A stretch of 64,000 nucleotides of DNA, from NCBI GenBank assembly GCA_041494885.1, contig JBGQBO010000026.1:10012-74011 (forward strand), in the 5' to 3' direction. Positions 27,628 to 35,864 of the stretch are shown here, in pieces; positions within the stretch are counted from its first letter, which is position 1; each line of letters begins with the position of its first letter. A program made the position numbers and the translations under genes. The notes beneath the pieces are model-generated. The model was not told the DNA's origin. It ran no database searches and saw only the letters and a program-made list of their open reading frames with translations. The DNA comes from JAIQFV01 sp041494885 (GTDB lineage: Bacteria > Acidobacteriota > Terriglobia > JAIQFV01).

Positions 27628-28902
27628 TTACGTCCCTTCACTCCAGGAAGCGAGGTATTCGACCTGCTCGGGGGTGAGCGTGTCGATGGAAACGCCCATA
27701 CTCTCGAGCTTCAATCGGGCAATCTCTTTGTCAATTTCTTCAGGAACCCCATACACCTTTTTCTCGAGCTTCTTGGCGTTCTTGGCCATCCATTCAGCCG
27801 ACAGGGCCTGGTTCGCAAAAGACATGTCCATGACGGAGGCGGGATGCCCCTCCGCACTAGCGAGGTTAATCAGTCGCCCCTCGCCCAACAAGAACAACCG
27901 CCGCCCGTCGGCCATTTTGTACTCTTCGACATAATCGCGCACCGTTCGCTTGGTTGTGGACATCGCCTCCAGCGCCGGGATTTCGATTTCCACATTGAAG
28001 TGGCCCGAATTCGCCAGGACCGCGCCATCCTTCATTTTCTCAAAGTGCTCCCTGCGGATGACGAGCTTGTCGCCGGTTAAAGTGACGAATACATCCCCCA
28101 GCGGCGCGGCTTGGGCCATCGGCATCACCTGGAACCCGTCCATCACCGCCTCAATCGCCTTGGTGGAATCGACCTCGGTCACAATGACATGGGCACCCAT
28201 CCCTTTCGCCCTCATCGCCACACCGCGGCCGCACCAGCCGTACCCGGCCACAATGAAGGTGGACCCGGCCAGTAGAATATTCGTGGCTCGAATAATGCCG
28301 TCTATGGTGGACTGGCCCGTGCCATACCGGTTATCGAACAGGTGTTTCGTTTGGGCATCATTCACCGCGATGATCGGATATTTCAATGCGCCGTCACGGA
28401 CCATCGATTTCAGACGAATCACGCCCGTGGTGGTCTCTTCGGTTCCTCCCAGGACATTTGCGAGCAAGTCCGTCCGCTTGGAATGAAGGACACTGACGAG
28501 GTCAGCTCCATCGTCTAACGTCATATGAGGTTTGTGATCCAGGGCCGAGGTGATATGAGAGTAATAGGTGTTGTTGTCTTCGCCTTTGATGCAGAAGCAG
28601 GGGATTCCGTGATGCACCACCAGTGAGGCAGCGACATCATCCTGGGTGGACAAGGGATTGGAGGCGCATACAACGACCTGCGCTCCTGCGGCCTTTAAAG
28701 TCATCGCCAGGTTGGCTGTTTCGGTGGTGACATGCAGGCAGGCAGAGAGGCGAAGACCCTGGAGGGGCCTCTCGGTTTCAAACCGCTTGCGGATGAGGCG
28801 CAACACCGGCATCTGCCGCTCGGCCCACTCGATGCGATTGCGTCCCTTCTCGGCTAGAGTCAAATCTTTAACATCACTGCTTACTTTAACTGTTGTGCTC
28901 AT
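27628..28902 (-). CDS. ahcY: Adenosylhomocysteinase
   Basis: 424-residue NAD-dependent S-adenosylhomocysteine hydrolase, which splits SAH to adenosine and homocysteine. Motifs: IEWAERQMPVLRLIRKRF, LSACLHVTTETANLAMTLKAAGA, SNPLSTQDDVAASL, the NAD-binding VAGYGWCGRGVAMRAKGMGAHVIVTE, and the C-terminal DMSFANQALSAEWM. Downstream of metK on the same strand (109-bp gap), it recycles the by-product of SAM-dependent methylation. An adenosine deaminase is encoded at 45993-47075. AGGAG lies 5 nt before the ATG. Confidence 0.97.
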   Translation of the reverse strand: MSTTVKVSSDVKDLTLAEKGRNRIEWAERQMPVLRLIRKRFETERPLQGLRLSACLHVTTETANLAMTLKAAGAQVVVCASNPLSTQDDVAASLVVHHGIPCFCIKGEDNNTYYSHITSALDHKPHMTLDDGADLVSVLHSKRTDLLANVLGGTEETTTGVIRLKSMVRDGALKYPIIAVNDAQTKHLFDNRYGTGQSTIDGIIRATNILLAGSTFIVAGYGWCGRGVAMRAKGMGAHVIVTEVDSTKAIEAVMDGFQVMPMAQAAPLGDVFVTLTGDKLVIRREHFEKMKDGAVLANSGHFNVEIEIPALEAMSTTKRTVRDYVEEYKMADGRRLFLLGEGRLINLASAEGHPASVMDMSFANQALSAEWMAKNAKKLEKKVYGVPEEIDKEIARLKLESMGVSIDTLTPEQVEYLASWSEGT

Positions 28903-28925
28903 GAAATCTCCTGAGGTGAAAAAAG

Positions 28926-28988
28926 AGGGACAGACACCTGCTTTGCTGCCATTCCTGCGAAGCTGTTTAGGAAAAGGTGTCTGTCCCT
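28926..28988. repeat. Perfect 14-bp inverted repeat between metK and ahcY
   Basis: AGGGACAGACACCT (28926-28939) and its exact complement AGGTGTCTGTCCCT (28975-28988) flank a 35-nt spacer with a further weak stem (GCTTTGC/GCGAAGC). The arms resemble a hairpin motif seen as dispersed REP-like elements in many genomes (recollection, not checked). It lies within the metK-ahcY unit and could tune readthrough or mRNA stability. Confidence 0.85.
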
Positions 28989-29011
28989 AGCCCGAGATCG
29001 ATCCTGAAGTG

Positions 29012-30211
29012 CTAACCTTTGGCTCCCACGGGAATATCGAGTTTTGCTCCCGCACGGAGCGCTTCCGCCTTGTTCGTTTGTTCCCAGGTAAAATCCTTCT
29101 CCGCTCGACCAAAATGACCATAAGCCGCAGTCTTCTTGTAAATGGGCCGGCGGAGATTCAGGTACTCGATGATCCCTCGGGGACGCAAGGGAAATGTCGC
29201 CCGAACTAACTCGCAAATCTTCTCGTCAGCTATCTTTCCGGTCCCGAAGGTGTCAACCATCACCGACACTGGCTCTGCGACGCCAATCGCATAGGCCACC
29301 TGGATTTCAACGCGTGAGGCCAGCCCGGCGGCGACGATGTTCTTGGCGATGTGTCGCCCCATGTAAGAAGCGGAACGGTCCACCTTGGTCGGGTCCTTAC
29401 CCGAAAAAGCGCCTCCTCCATGATGTCCCATCCCCCCGTAAGTGTCGACAATGATCTTCCGCCCGGTGAGTCCGCAATCCCCCTGCGGACCGCCCACCAC
29501 AAACCGGCCTGTCGGGTTCACAAAAAACTTGGTGTTCTTATCAAGCAAGGGAGCCGGGATCACGGGCTTAATGACGTGTTCAATGACCTCGGCCTTCAAA
29601 TGCCCGTGCTTAATTTCGGGATTGTGCTGCGTTGAAACCACGACCGCCTCAATTCTTTGTGGTTTCCCGTTAAGGTACTCCACGGTGACCTGTGATTTAC
29701 CGTCCGGGCGGATGTAGTCAAGGATTTTCTTCTTGCGAACCTCGGCCAGCCGCATGGTGAGCTTATGGGCCAGCATAATAGGCATGGGCATCAGTTCGGC
29801 GGTCTCGTCGCAGGCGTAGCCAAACATCAAACCCTGGTCTCCCGCGCCCTGTTCATCGCTGTCCTTCCCATCGGCCGTGCGTTCGTCCACCCCCTGGGCA
29901 ATGTCCGGAGACTGCTTATCGATGGACGTGACCACCGCACAGGTCAAATAATCAAAGCCGAACGTGGCATCGATGTAACCGACCCCTTCAATCGTGTCCC
30001 GCACAACCTTGGGGATGTCGACGTAGTGGGTGGTGGTAATCTCACCCGCCACGATGGCCATCCCTGTGGTGACCAGCGTTTCGCAGGCAACCCGGCCCAT
30101 GGGGTCGTTCGCCATAATGTCATCCAGCACGGCGTCAGAGATCTGATCGGCAATCTTGTCCGGATGTCCTTCGGTCACTGACTCGGAAGTAAAAAAATAT
30201 TTCCCTTGCAC
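29012..30211 (-). CDS. metK: S-adenosylmethionine synthetase
   Basis: 399-residue enzyme making SAM from methionine and ATP. Diagnostic segments are FTSESVTEGHPDKIADQISDAVLD, GAGDQGLMFGYACDET, the GGGAFSGKDPTKVDRSASYMGRH P-loop-like hexamer region and AYAIGVAEPVSVMVDTFGTG. Length is typical (~385-400). The start codon is GTG at 30211, with GGAGG 8 nt upstream. A sigma70-type promoter lies at 30301-30329. No SAM riboswitch could be recognised in the ~90-nt leader. Confidence 0.98.
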   Translation of the reverse strand: MQGKYFFTSESVTEGHPDKIADQISDAVLDDIMANDPMGRVACETLVTTGMAIVAGEITTTHYVDIPKVVRDTIEGVGYIDATFGFDYLTCAVVTSIDKQSPDIAQGVDERTADGKDSDEQGAGDQGLMFGYACDETAELMPMPIMLAHKLTMRLAEVRKKKILDYIRPDGKSQVTVEYLNGKPQRIEAVVVSTQHNPEIKHGHLKAEVIEHVIKPVIPAPLLDKNTKFFVNPTGRFVVGGPQGDCGLTGRKIIVDTYGGMGHHGGGAFSGKDPTKVDRSASYMGRHIAKNIVAAGLASRVEIQVAYAIGVAEPVSVMVDTFGTGKIADEKICELVRATFPLRPRGIIEYLNLRRPIYKKTAAYGHFGRAEKDFTWEQTNKAEALRAGAKLDIPVGAKG

Positions 30212-30300
30212 TCGAAAATCCTCCTTAACATTGCATTCAGACTGATCTCTCTTGAGTCGATGTCATGGGGTGACCCTCACAGCGGGGGTTTAAACCGCAG

Positions 30301-30329
30301 ACAATACCACAGCACCCCGAGAGGGTCAA
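30301..30329 (-). promoter_or_regulatory. metK: Sigma70-type promoter of metK-ahcY
   Basis: On the minus strand TTGACC (30329-30324) is followed after 17 bp by TATTGT (30306-30301), about 90 nt upstream of the metK GTG start. Confidence 0.75.
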
Positions 30330-30381
30330 TAAACAATTGTGCTACAATCTGGTGGCGGGGTGCGATCGAGGCAGGAAATTC

Positions 30382-30636
30382 ATGAGGATCCAACTGCTGG
30401 GTAAGCCCGAATGCCACCTTTGCGACGAGGCTAAGAGGGTTGTTCAAACGGTGTGTGCGCGACTTGCTCTTCCCTGGGAACAAATCAACATTGAGGATGA
30501 CGCCGACCTCTTCGAGCGCTACAAGCATGAGATTCCCGTTCTGCTGATCGAGGGAAAGAAGGCTTTCAAGTTTCACATCGAGGAGAAAGCTCTGCAAAAG
30601 ATCCTGTCCCGTAAAGGGGCCGGCTTGAGAGAGTGA
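30382..30636 (+). CDS. Small thioredoxin/glutaredoxin-fold protein
   Basis: 84-residue cytosolic protein of the glutaredoxin-like DUF836 type: IQLLGKPECHLCDEAKRVV (active-site-like C-x-x-C at the N-terminus), then IEDDADLFERYKHEIPVLLIEGKKAFKFHIEE with the cis-Pro of a thioredoxin fold. Probably a dithiol-disulfide oxidoreductase. The start is placed at ATG 30382, after GCAGGAAAT, instead of the in-frame ATG at 30337. An extended -10 (TGCTACAAT, 30340-30348) lies 34 nt upstream. It is divergent from metK. Confidence 0.85.
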   Translation: MRIQLLGKPECHLCDEAKRVVQTVCARLALPWEQINIEDDADLFERYKHEIPVLLIEGKKAFKFHIEEKALQKILSRKGAGLRE

Positions 30637-30675
30637 TTAAGGGGAGTGGAATAGCCATCCACGACGAGCGATTTC

Positions 30676-30704
30676 TTGACACGTTTCGAACCCTCGTGTA
30701 ATAT
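30676..30704 (+). promoter_or_regulatory. Sigma70-type promoter of the tRNA pair
   Basis: TTGACA (30676-30681), a 17-bp spacer and TAATAT (30699-30704): a near-consensus promoter about 130 bp before tRNA-Val. The 133-nt leader holds no recognisable gene. Confidence 0.85.
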
Positions 30705-30837
30705 CCGTCGCGGCTTAATGCATGATGCGACTTGTAATGCGATGCCTTGCTCAGTAAGAATCTGGCGGGTGGAACGGCTAACAAGTCCCGGATGGATGGA
30801 ATCGGGAATCTGCTCTTCCGCAGGGCGGAACAATTCA

Positions 30838-30913
30838 GGGCGGTTAGCTCAGTTGGTAGAGCGCATCCCTTACAAGGATGATGTCACAAGTTCGAGTCTT
30901 GTACCGCCCACCA
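30838..30913 (+). tRNA. tRNA-Val (anticodon UAC)
   Basis: 76-nt cloverleaf with CCA encoded. The acceptor stem GGGCGGT pairs with ACCGCCC, the D arm starts GCTCAGTTGGTAGAGC, the anticodon stem CATCC/GGATG holds loop CTTACAA (anticodon TAC), and the T arm contains GTTCGAGTC. It is followed 34 nt later by tRNA-Asp in the same transcript. Confidence 0.98.
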
Positions 30914-30947
30914 GTCTTCGATCGAGGGGTCGAAGGAAGGACGGTAA

Positions 30948-31025
30948 GGGGACGTAGCTCAGTTTGGTTAGAGCGCGTGCCTGTCACGCACGAGGTCGCG
31001 GGTTCGAGCCCCGTCGTCCCCGCCA
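30948..31025 (+). tRNA. tRNA-Asp (anticodon GUC)
   Basis: 78-nt cloverleaf with CCA encoded. GGGGACG pairs with CGTCCCC, the D arm is GCTCAGTTTGGTTAGAGC, the anticodon stem GTGC/GCAC holds loop CTGTCAC (anticodon GTC), and the T arm has GGTTCGAGCC. Second of two tRNAs from the promoter at 30676. Confidence 0.98.
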
Positions 31026-31126
31026 ATGCTTGAATCCGGTGATGCAAGGCCAGTTTTGTTAACCACCGAGACACCCGTATGAGTCGAGTTGACTGATTTT
31101 ACGTCCGCGGTTTGACCGTTCACGGA

Positions 31127-31159
31127 GGCTACTCGGGTTTCGGCTCGGTAGCCTTTTTT
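31127..31159 (+). terminator. Rho-independent terminator after the tRNA pair
   Basis: GGCTAC...GTAGCC stem (31127-31132 with 31148-31153), extended by CGG/TCGG pairing, directly followed by six T. It ends the tRNA transcript and lies just before the first DUF507 start, so that gene's start should be 31175 and not 31112. Confidence 0.88.
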
Positions 31160-31174
31160 ATTGGATTGGATGAG

Positions 31175-31453
31175 ATGCAGCTGGCAAAAGAATTTGTGTC
31201 GCACATGGCCTTCGAGATCGTTGACAAGCTGATCGAACGCGACATGATTGAATCGCGCGATCCGGATCAACTCGTGGAGACCTTCCGGAACGTCATCAGT
31301 GAGGAGTTGTCCCTCGAGGACAAGCTGAACGATGAGGTTCGTACAATTCTCAATCAACACTCCGAGACGATCCGACAGGATGGCATCTCGTATCAGGAGA
31401 TGTTTCGAAAGATCAAAACGAAACTGGCGCGAGAGCGCAAGATCGTGCTTTAG
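31175..31453 (+). CDS. DUF507 family protein
   Basis: 92-residue DUF507 protein of unknown function. It starts MQLAKEFVSHMAFEIVDKLIERDMIE and ends FRKIKTKLARERKIVL; both ends are typical of this short, charged, alpha-helical family. The upstream in-frame ATG at 31112 lies before the tRNA terminator, so the start is set at 31175. A second DUF507 gene follows 7 bp later, so the two probably form a translationally linked pair and may dimerise (inference). Confidence 0.85.
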   Translation: MQLAKEFVSHMAFEIVDKLIERDMIESRDPDQLVETFRNVISEELSLEDKLNDEVRTILNQHSETIRQDGISYQEMFRKIKTKLARERKIVL

Positions 31454-31460
31454 AGGAAAA

Positions 31461-31739
31461 ATGAAATTATCCCGCGATAAACTCCTCCATGTTTCTCATC
31501 TGCTGGTGGACCGGCTGGCAGAGATCGAACACGTGGATTTTTTGGAGGATCGCAACACTATACGCCAGGAAATCTTCAAGATCATGGACCAATTGATGAA
31601 GGACGAAGAGGCCATTGAAACGACCGCGCGCAACAAGTTGTTGTCCCAGAAGCGGCAAATACCCGAAGGAAGCCAGGAATGGGATATTCTCTTGCGGAAG
31701 TATTACCAGGAAGAGCTCAAGAAATTGGGCATACTTTGA
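31461..31739 (+). CDS. DUF507 family protein, second copy
   Basis: 92-residue DUF507 protein (MKLSRDKLLHVSHLLVDRLAEIEHVDFLEDRNTIRQEIFKIM...EWDILLRKYYQEELKKLG). ATG at 31461 has GAGG 6 nt upstream and sits 7 bp after the first copy. The two proteins are equally long and similar in layout but clearly diverged. Function unknown. Confidence 0.87.
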   Translation: MKLSRDKLLHVSHLLVDRLAEIEHVDFLEDRNTIRQEIFKIMDQLMKDEEAIETTARNKLLSQKRQIPEGSQEWDILLRKYYQEELKKLGIL

Positions 31740-31985
31740 GTTCAAAGTCCAAGGTCAAAGTTGAAATCTCAGAGTCCAAAGTCCCAAGTCCAAGGTCCAA
31801 AGTGCTGAGTTCAAGGTTCAAAGTTCCAAGTTTAAATCGAGGGGCTTCCCTCAGTCTCTTCCTACCCTTCGCCCTCCGACTTCTGACATCTGATTTACCA
31901 CTGGCTTCTGGTTGGTTTCTCTGACTACTGGCAACTGACCACTGTCCACTGAGAACGACTCCCCCGACACCCGACACCTGAGACC
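31740..31985. repeat. Low-complexity intergenic repeat block between convergent genes
   Basis: 31740-31833 is a degenerate array of units like AGTCCAAAGTCCAAGGTC. From about 31876 to 31985 come CTGACTTCTGACATCTG-type units and a CCGACACCCGACACCTGAG block. The second half uses the same vocabulary as the block at 38341-38484. It separates the DUF507 pair (plus) from DedA (minus). Confidence 0.8.
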
Positions 31986-32606
31986 TCATTTTCCCCTCAC
32001 TCTCCCCCAGTGCCGCTTGGCGAATAAGAGCAGCCCCAAAAGGATCAGGACCCCCAACACCAGATCCAATCGGTGAAAGTAAATGCGGAGGTTGGTCCAT
32101 CGTGCTCCCAGTTTCATCCCCGCGTAGGTCAGCAGGAGGCACCACGGAAGGGAGCCGGCAAACGTATAAAGGTGAAATCGCAACAGATTCATCCGGACGA
32201 TGCCCGCTGGGAAGGCAATGAAGGTTCGGATTACGGGGAGTAGCCGGCTGAAGAAGACGGTGGCTTCTCCATATCGGGTAAACCAGCGATCTGCCCATTC
32301 CAGGTCATCGTGGGAAAGCAGCACATACTTTCCGTATTTCTCAATGAGTGGCCGTCCCCCGTGGGCGCCCACATAGTAAGCGGCAGCAGACCCGACATTA
32401 CAACCCACCGCTCCCGCCAACCCCACCAGCCAGAAATCGAACCGCCCGGTGAAAACCAGGTAACCCGAGAAGGGCATGATGACTTCGGAGGGTAACGGGA
32501 TGCAAGCCGATTCGATGGCCATCATGGCCATAATTCCCCAATAGCCCATCAAGGAAATTGAGGCAATGATAAAGACGCTGAGCCTTTCAATGAGTCCTGT
32601 GATCAT
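31986..32606 (-). CDS. DedA-family membrane protein
   Basis: 206-residue inner-membrane protein of the DedA/SNARE-associated family. Seen are the ESACIPLPSEVIMPFSGYLV re-entrant segment, GCNVGSAAAYYVGAHGGRPLIEKYGKY, the conserved FFSRLLPVIRTFIAFPAGIVRM and about five hydrophobic segments. DedA proteins are linked to membrane homeostasis and undecaprenyl-phosphate or lipid flipping. Length is typical (~200-220). Confidence 0.94.
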   Translation of the reverse strand: MITGLIERLSVFIIASISLMGYWGIMAMMAIESACIPLPSEVIMPFSGYLVFTGRFDFWLVGLAGAVGCNVGSAAAYYVGAHGGRPLIEKYGKYVLLSHDDLEWADRWFTRYGEATVFFSRLLPVIRTFIAFPAGIVRMNLLRFHLYTFAGSLPWCLLLTYAGMKLGARWTNLRIYFHRLDLVLGVLILLGLLLFAKRHWGRVRGK

Positions 32607-32846
32607 CGCAAGTAACGGTGCTCATCCTATGCCGAGCAGAAAAGATTGGCTGTCGCATATCAACAATGTCTATACCGACAATCTCCCCCAAACCTACCCT
32701 TACGGAGGCCAGGAATTCAGAAGGTAAGAACCGTCCTGCCTGAATGGAGTGAGATAATCCAAAAAGGCTTTATATCGACGGTCGATCCCTGGGATTCCTG
32801 TATTCCTAATAAAATCCGGTTCTGTTTCCGGACCGTCCCGTCCAGC

Positions 32847-33980
32847 TTAGGGTAGCACACTGAGAAGGTGGTCCATTTCCTCCCGGGTATTGTAAAAATG
32901 GGGGGCGACGCGGATGTAACCCCCTCGCAGGGCCGTCGCCACGCGAGCCTCCTCCAACCGGCGAAAGACTGTTCGTGTGTCATGGCCACGGAGATTTGAA
33001 CGGAAGGAAACAATTCCGGAGGCTTCTCCTTCGATCCGGGACCCCAGAACCGCATACCCCTTTGAGCAGAGGCCTTCATACAAATGAGAGGTTGTTTCGA
33101 GGATTTGGCGCGAAATGTTCTCGATTCCAACCTCGTGAAGAAGGTCGAGTGCCGCTGCCAGTCCGTAAATCCCGATCGTATTCAGCGATCCGCATTCGTA
33201 GCGCAAAGCGCCGTGGCGGTAGTTAAGCTCACGCTTGTTGAAATCGTTGAAATGCTCCACGCTCATCCAGCCGAGGACGGCCGGTGTGACCCGATCAAGG
33301 ATCCGTTTCGAGACGTAGGCCACGGCAATCCCCTCCGTTGCCAGCATCCATTTGTGTGCGTCGGCGGATAGGAAGTCAATGTTCTGCCTCTTTACGTTGA
33401 TTTCGAAGGCCCCCATGCCCTGGATGGCGTCCACGCAAAAAATTATGCCCCGCCTCCTGCACATTTCCCCGAGGGCATCGAGGTCGATCCTAAATCCGCT
33501 TAAATACTGGACATAGCTTACAGTTAGGACTCGAGTGCGTACCTCCAGGGCCCGTTCGACGTCCCCAAGGTCAACCCTTCCCTCCCGTTCGGGGACCGTT
33601 ACCAGTTCCACCCCGCGTTGTTTCAACGCAAGCCAGGGATAAACATTCGCTGGAAACTCCGTGTCTATGGATACAACCCTATCACCCCATTTCCAGTCTA
33701 ACCCATTGGATAAAATGGAGAGTCCGTCAGAGGTGTTCTTGGCAAAGGCAATCTCATCGGGATTGCCGTTGATGAGGCGGGCGGCAGATTCACGGGCGTG
33801 TCCAACCGTTTTTCCCCAGGATGCCCAGTGTACCGCACCGTATTCGTTGAGGTCGGTCAAAACGCCTTGAATGGCTTTGGCCACGCGAGTTGAAATGGGA
33901 GCCACTGCCGCATGGTTGCAATAAATCCATTCCCGGGTCACGGGGAATTCGTGGCGAAGGGTTTCGAGATCGAGGATCAA
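32847..33980 (-). CDS. Class V aminotransferase (cysteine desulfurase-like)
   Basis: 377-residue PLP enzyme of aminotransferase class V. Seen are YCNHAAVAPISTRVA, FAKNTSDGLSILSNGL, VSYVQYLSGFRIDLDAL, CVDAIQGMGAFEI and the PLP lysine in SADAHKWMLATEGIAVAYVS. Substrate unknown (isopenicillin N epimerase, desulfurase or kynureninase-like members share this pattern). The start is set at TTG 33980, which has GGAGG 8 nt upstream. The ATG at 34067 would add a 29-residue extension overlapping the divergent promoter of the M48 gene. Confidence 0.88.
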   Translation of the reverse strand: MILDLETLRHEFPVTREWIYCNHAAVAPISTRVAKAIQGVLTDLNEYGAVHWASWGKTVGHARESAARLINGNPDEIAFAKNTSDGLSILSNGLDWKWGDRVVSIDTEFPANVYPWLALKQRGVELVTVPEREGRVDLGDVERALEVRTRVLTVSYVQYLSGFRIDLDALGEMCRRRGIIFCVDAIQGMGAFEINVKRQNIDFLSADAHKWMLATEGIAVAYVSKRILDRVTPAVLGWMSVEHFNDFNKRELNYRHGALRYECGSLNTIGIYGLAAALDLLHEVGIENISRQILETTSHLYEGLCSKGYAVLGSRIEGEASGIVSFRSNLRGHDTRTVFRRLEEARVATALRGGYIRVAPHFYNTREEMDHLLSVLP

Positions 33981-34034
33981 AAGGGCAGCCTCCGGCCGAA
34001 GATAAAAAAGAACTGTCCAGACGCAAAAACGCGA

Positions 34035-34040
34035 TATAAT
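34035..34040 (+). promoter_or_regulatory. -10 element of the M48 peptidase gene
   Basis: Perfect TATAAT, 33 nt before the M48 start. The -35 region (around 34012-34018, CTGTCC) is poor, so activation by another factor is possible. Confidence 0.5.
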
Positions 34041-34072
34041 AGCACGACAGCCCAAAGAAGGAGACATGGACC

Positions 34073-35074
34073 ATGAATGGACAATGGGCCAGACGAATAG
34101 TTATTCTCGCCTTGGTGTTTGCAATCAGCACGCCTCCCTTGTGGGCGGCCGACAAAAAGCAGAAGGACGACATCGACAACATCGGCAACCGTGATGTTGG
34201 AAAAGGCGTCAACCGATACTCAATCGAAAAAGAGATTGCCCTGGGTAAGTCTCTGGCACAGGAAGTGGAACGCACTTCCAAAGTCATCGACGATCCCGTT
34301 ATTGCCGAATACGTGAACCGCGTCGGGCAAAATCTTGTCAAGCATTCAGACGCCCAGGTCCCCTTTACCATCAAGGTGATCGATTCCGACGAGGTGAATG
34401 CCTTCGCGTTGCCGGGCGGGTTTTTCTTCGTGAACACGGGTCTGATTCTGGCCGCAGAGAATGAATCCGAGCTCGCGGGTGTGATGGCGCATGAAATTGC
34501 CCATGTGGCTGCCCGTCATGGCACCCGGCAGGCGACGCGTGCGGAGATTGCCAACTGGGCGTCTCTGCCGCTCATCTTTCTAGGGGGTTGGGCGGGGTAT
34601 GGGATCCGGCAGGCCGCCGGCCTGGCGCTCCCTTTGGGATTCTTGAAATTCAGCCGGGGCTTCGAAGAAGAAGCGGATTACCTGGGGGTGCAGTACCTGT
34701 ACGCCGCAGGGTATGACCCCAATGGGATGGTGACCTTCTTTGAGCGGATCCAAGCGAAGGAAAAACACAAGCCAGGGGCCGTCTCCAAGGCGTTCTCCAC
34801 CCATCCTCAGACTCCCGCCCGCATTGAACGTGCCCAGGACGAAATCCGCAAATTGCTTCCCTCCAAGGAGGCCTACGTCGTCACCACTTCAGACTTTGAC
34901 TCCAACAAGGGGCGTTTACAGGGTATCGAGAACAAGCGGACGGTTGAGGAGGCCAAGAGCGACCGGCCCACTTTGAAGCGCAAGACCTCGGGCGACGTCA
35001 CCGACGTCGACGATTCGAGTGATAAGAAGAAGACCGAGGACGAAGCCCCGCCCACCTTGAAGCGGCGAAATTAG
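34073..35074 (+). CDS. Exported M48-family metalloprotease
   Basis: 333-residue zinc protease with a signal peptide (RRIVILALVFAISTPPLWA). The HExxH zinc motif is H140-E-I-A-H144 in GVMAHEIAHVAARHGTRQ; the third ligand is in FEEEADYLGVQYLYAAGYDP. It resembles BepA/YcaL-type periplasmic quality-control proteases but lacks the C-terminal TPR domain and instead ends in a charged tail rich in Lys, Glu and Asp (about 295-333). AGGAG precedes the ATG, and a strong terminator follows. Confidence 0.93.
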   Translation: MNGQWARRIVILALVFAISTPPLWAADKKQKDDIDNIGNRDVGKGVNRYSIEKEIALGKSLAQEVERTSKVIDDPVIAEYVNRVGQNLVKHSDAQVPFTIKVIDSDEVNAFALPGGFFFVNTGLILAAENESELAGVMAHEIAHVAARHGTRQATRAEIANWASLPLIFLGGWAGYGIRQAAGLALPLGFLKFSRGFEEEADYLGVQYLYAAGYDPNGMVTFFERIQAKEKHKPGAVSKAFSTHPQTPARIERAQDEIRKLLPSKEAYVVTTSDFDSNKGRLQGIENKRTVEEAKSDRPTLKRKTSGDVTDVDDSSDKKKTEDEAPPTLKRRN

Positions 35075-35095
35075 AATTCAGATTCAGCAAGATTA

Positions 35096-35128
35096 AAGGG
35101 CACTCATTCCATGGAGTGCCCTTTTTTT
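35096..35128 (+). terminator. Rho-independent terminator of the M48 gene
   Basis: AGGGCACTC pairs with GAGTGCCCT around an 8-nt loop, followed by seven T (35122-35128). It lies 22 bp after the stop codon. Confidence 0.93.
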
Positions 35129-35211
35129 GTATTCGTGGCGAACTCAAGGGTAATCCTCTCGCCGCATCCACCCCTGCCATTCGACGACAGAGGATTTGCA
35201 TGAATGGTTTT

Positions 35212-35757
35212 TTACCGGACCATCACATGCCGCATCACGTCGCCCTTCTGGATTCTTCGAACCACCTCCATCCCTGAAATCACCTGCCCGATGACGGTGT
35301 ATCTTCCGTCCAGGGACGATTGCGGTGACAGACAGATGAAGAACTGGCTATCGGCGCTATCGGGATTCGAACCGCGGGCCATGGAGACCGTGCCGGTGAC
35401 GTGGCGCTTGGAATTGAATTCTGCTTTCAACTTGACACCGGACCCACCGGTGCCGTTTCCCTTGGGATCTCCCCCCTGAACCACAAAGTTAGGTTCGACC
35501 CTGTGGAACGTGAGCCCGTCATAGAATTTCTTTCGGATCAAATCAACCACGCGAGCCACCGTGCGGGGCGCGGCATCGGGAAAGAGCTGAATGACGATAA
35601 TTCCCTTGTCCGTTTGAAGGGTCATGCGATACCGCAATACGTTGGAGCGGGGTCCGGCGGCGGGCAGGCGGTCGGCGAACATGCTGCCGGTGATCAGCGC
35701 TAGCACGGCCATGATACGCAAGGCGACGGCTCTGAACCCGACACACATAGGACGCAC
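35212..35757 (-). CDS. Exported cyclophilin-type peptidyl-prolyl isomerase
   Basis: 181-residue protein with an N-terminal hydrophobic signal (VALRIMAVLALITGSMFA) and a cyclophilin domain. The isomerase pattern is clear: FYDGLTFHRVEPNFVVQGGDPKGNGTGGSG, GTVSMARGSNPDSADSQFFICL and LDGRYTVIGQVISGMEVVRRI. Probably a periplasmic folding catalyst. It is divergent from the penicillin acylase gene. Confidence 0.93.
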   Translation of the reverse strand: MRPMCVGFRAVALRIMAVLALITGSMFADRLPAAGPRSNVLRYRMTLQTDKGIIVIQLFPDAAPRTVARVVDLIRKKFYDGLTFHRVEPNFVVQGGDPKGNGTGGSGVKLKAEFNSKRHVTGTVSMARGSNPDSADSQFFICLSPQSSLDGRYTVIGQVISGMEVVRRIQKGDVMRHVMVR

Positions 35758-35864
35758 TTCCTTCCTGGTTCAATTCCGATTGCAAACCGGAATGACATTG
35801 ATTAAGATGCGCCGTCCCTTGCGACCCTTGGAACGGCACTTCCAAGTATTCTACCGGAGAAAAA

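Noticed and set aside
27204..27641. 145-codon minus-strand ORF upstream of speA
   Set aside because: It has no domain signature, overlaps the ahcY 3' end and contains the dyads and the terminator hairpin of this region.
30212..30300. Possible SAM or SAH riboswitch in the metK leader
   Set aside because: The ~90-nt leader shows none of the conserved core sequences I know for SAM-I, SAM-II or SAH riboswitches.
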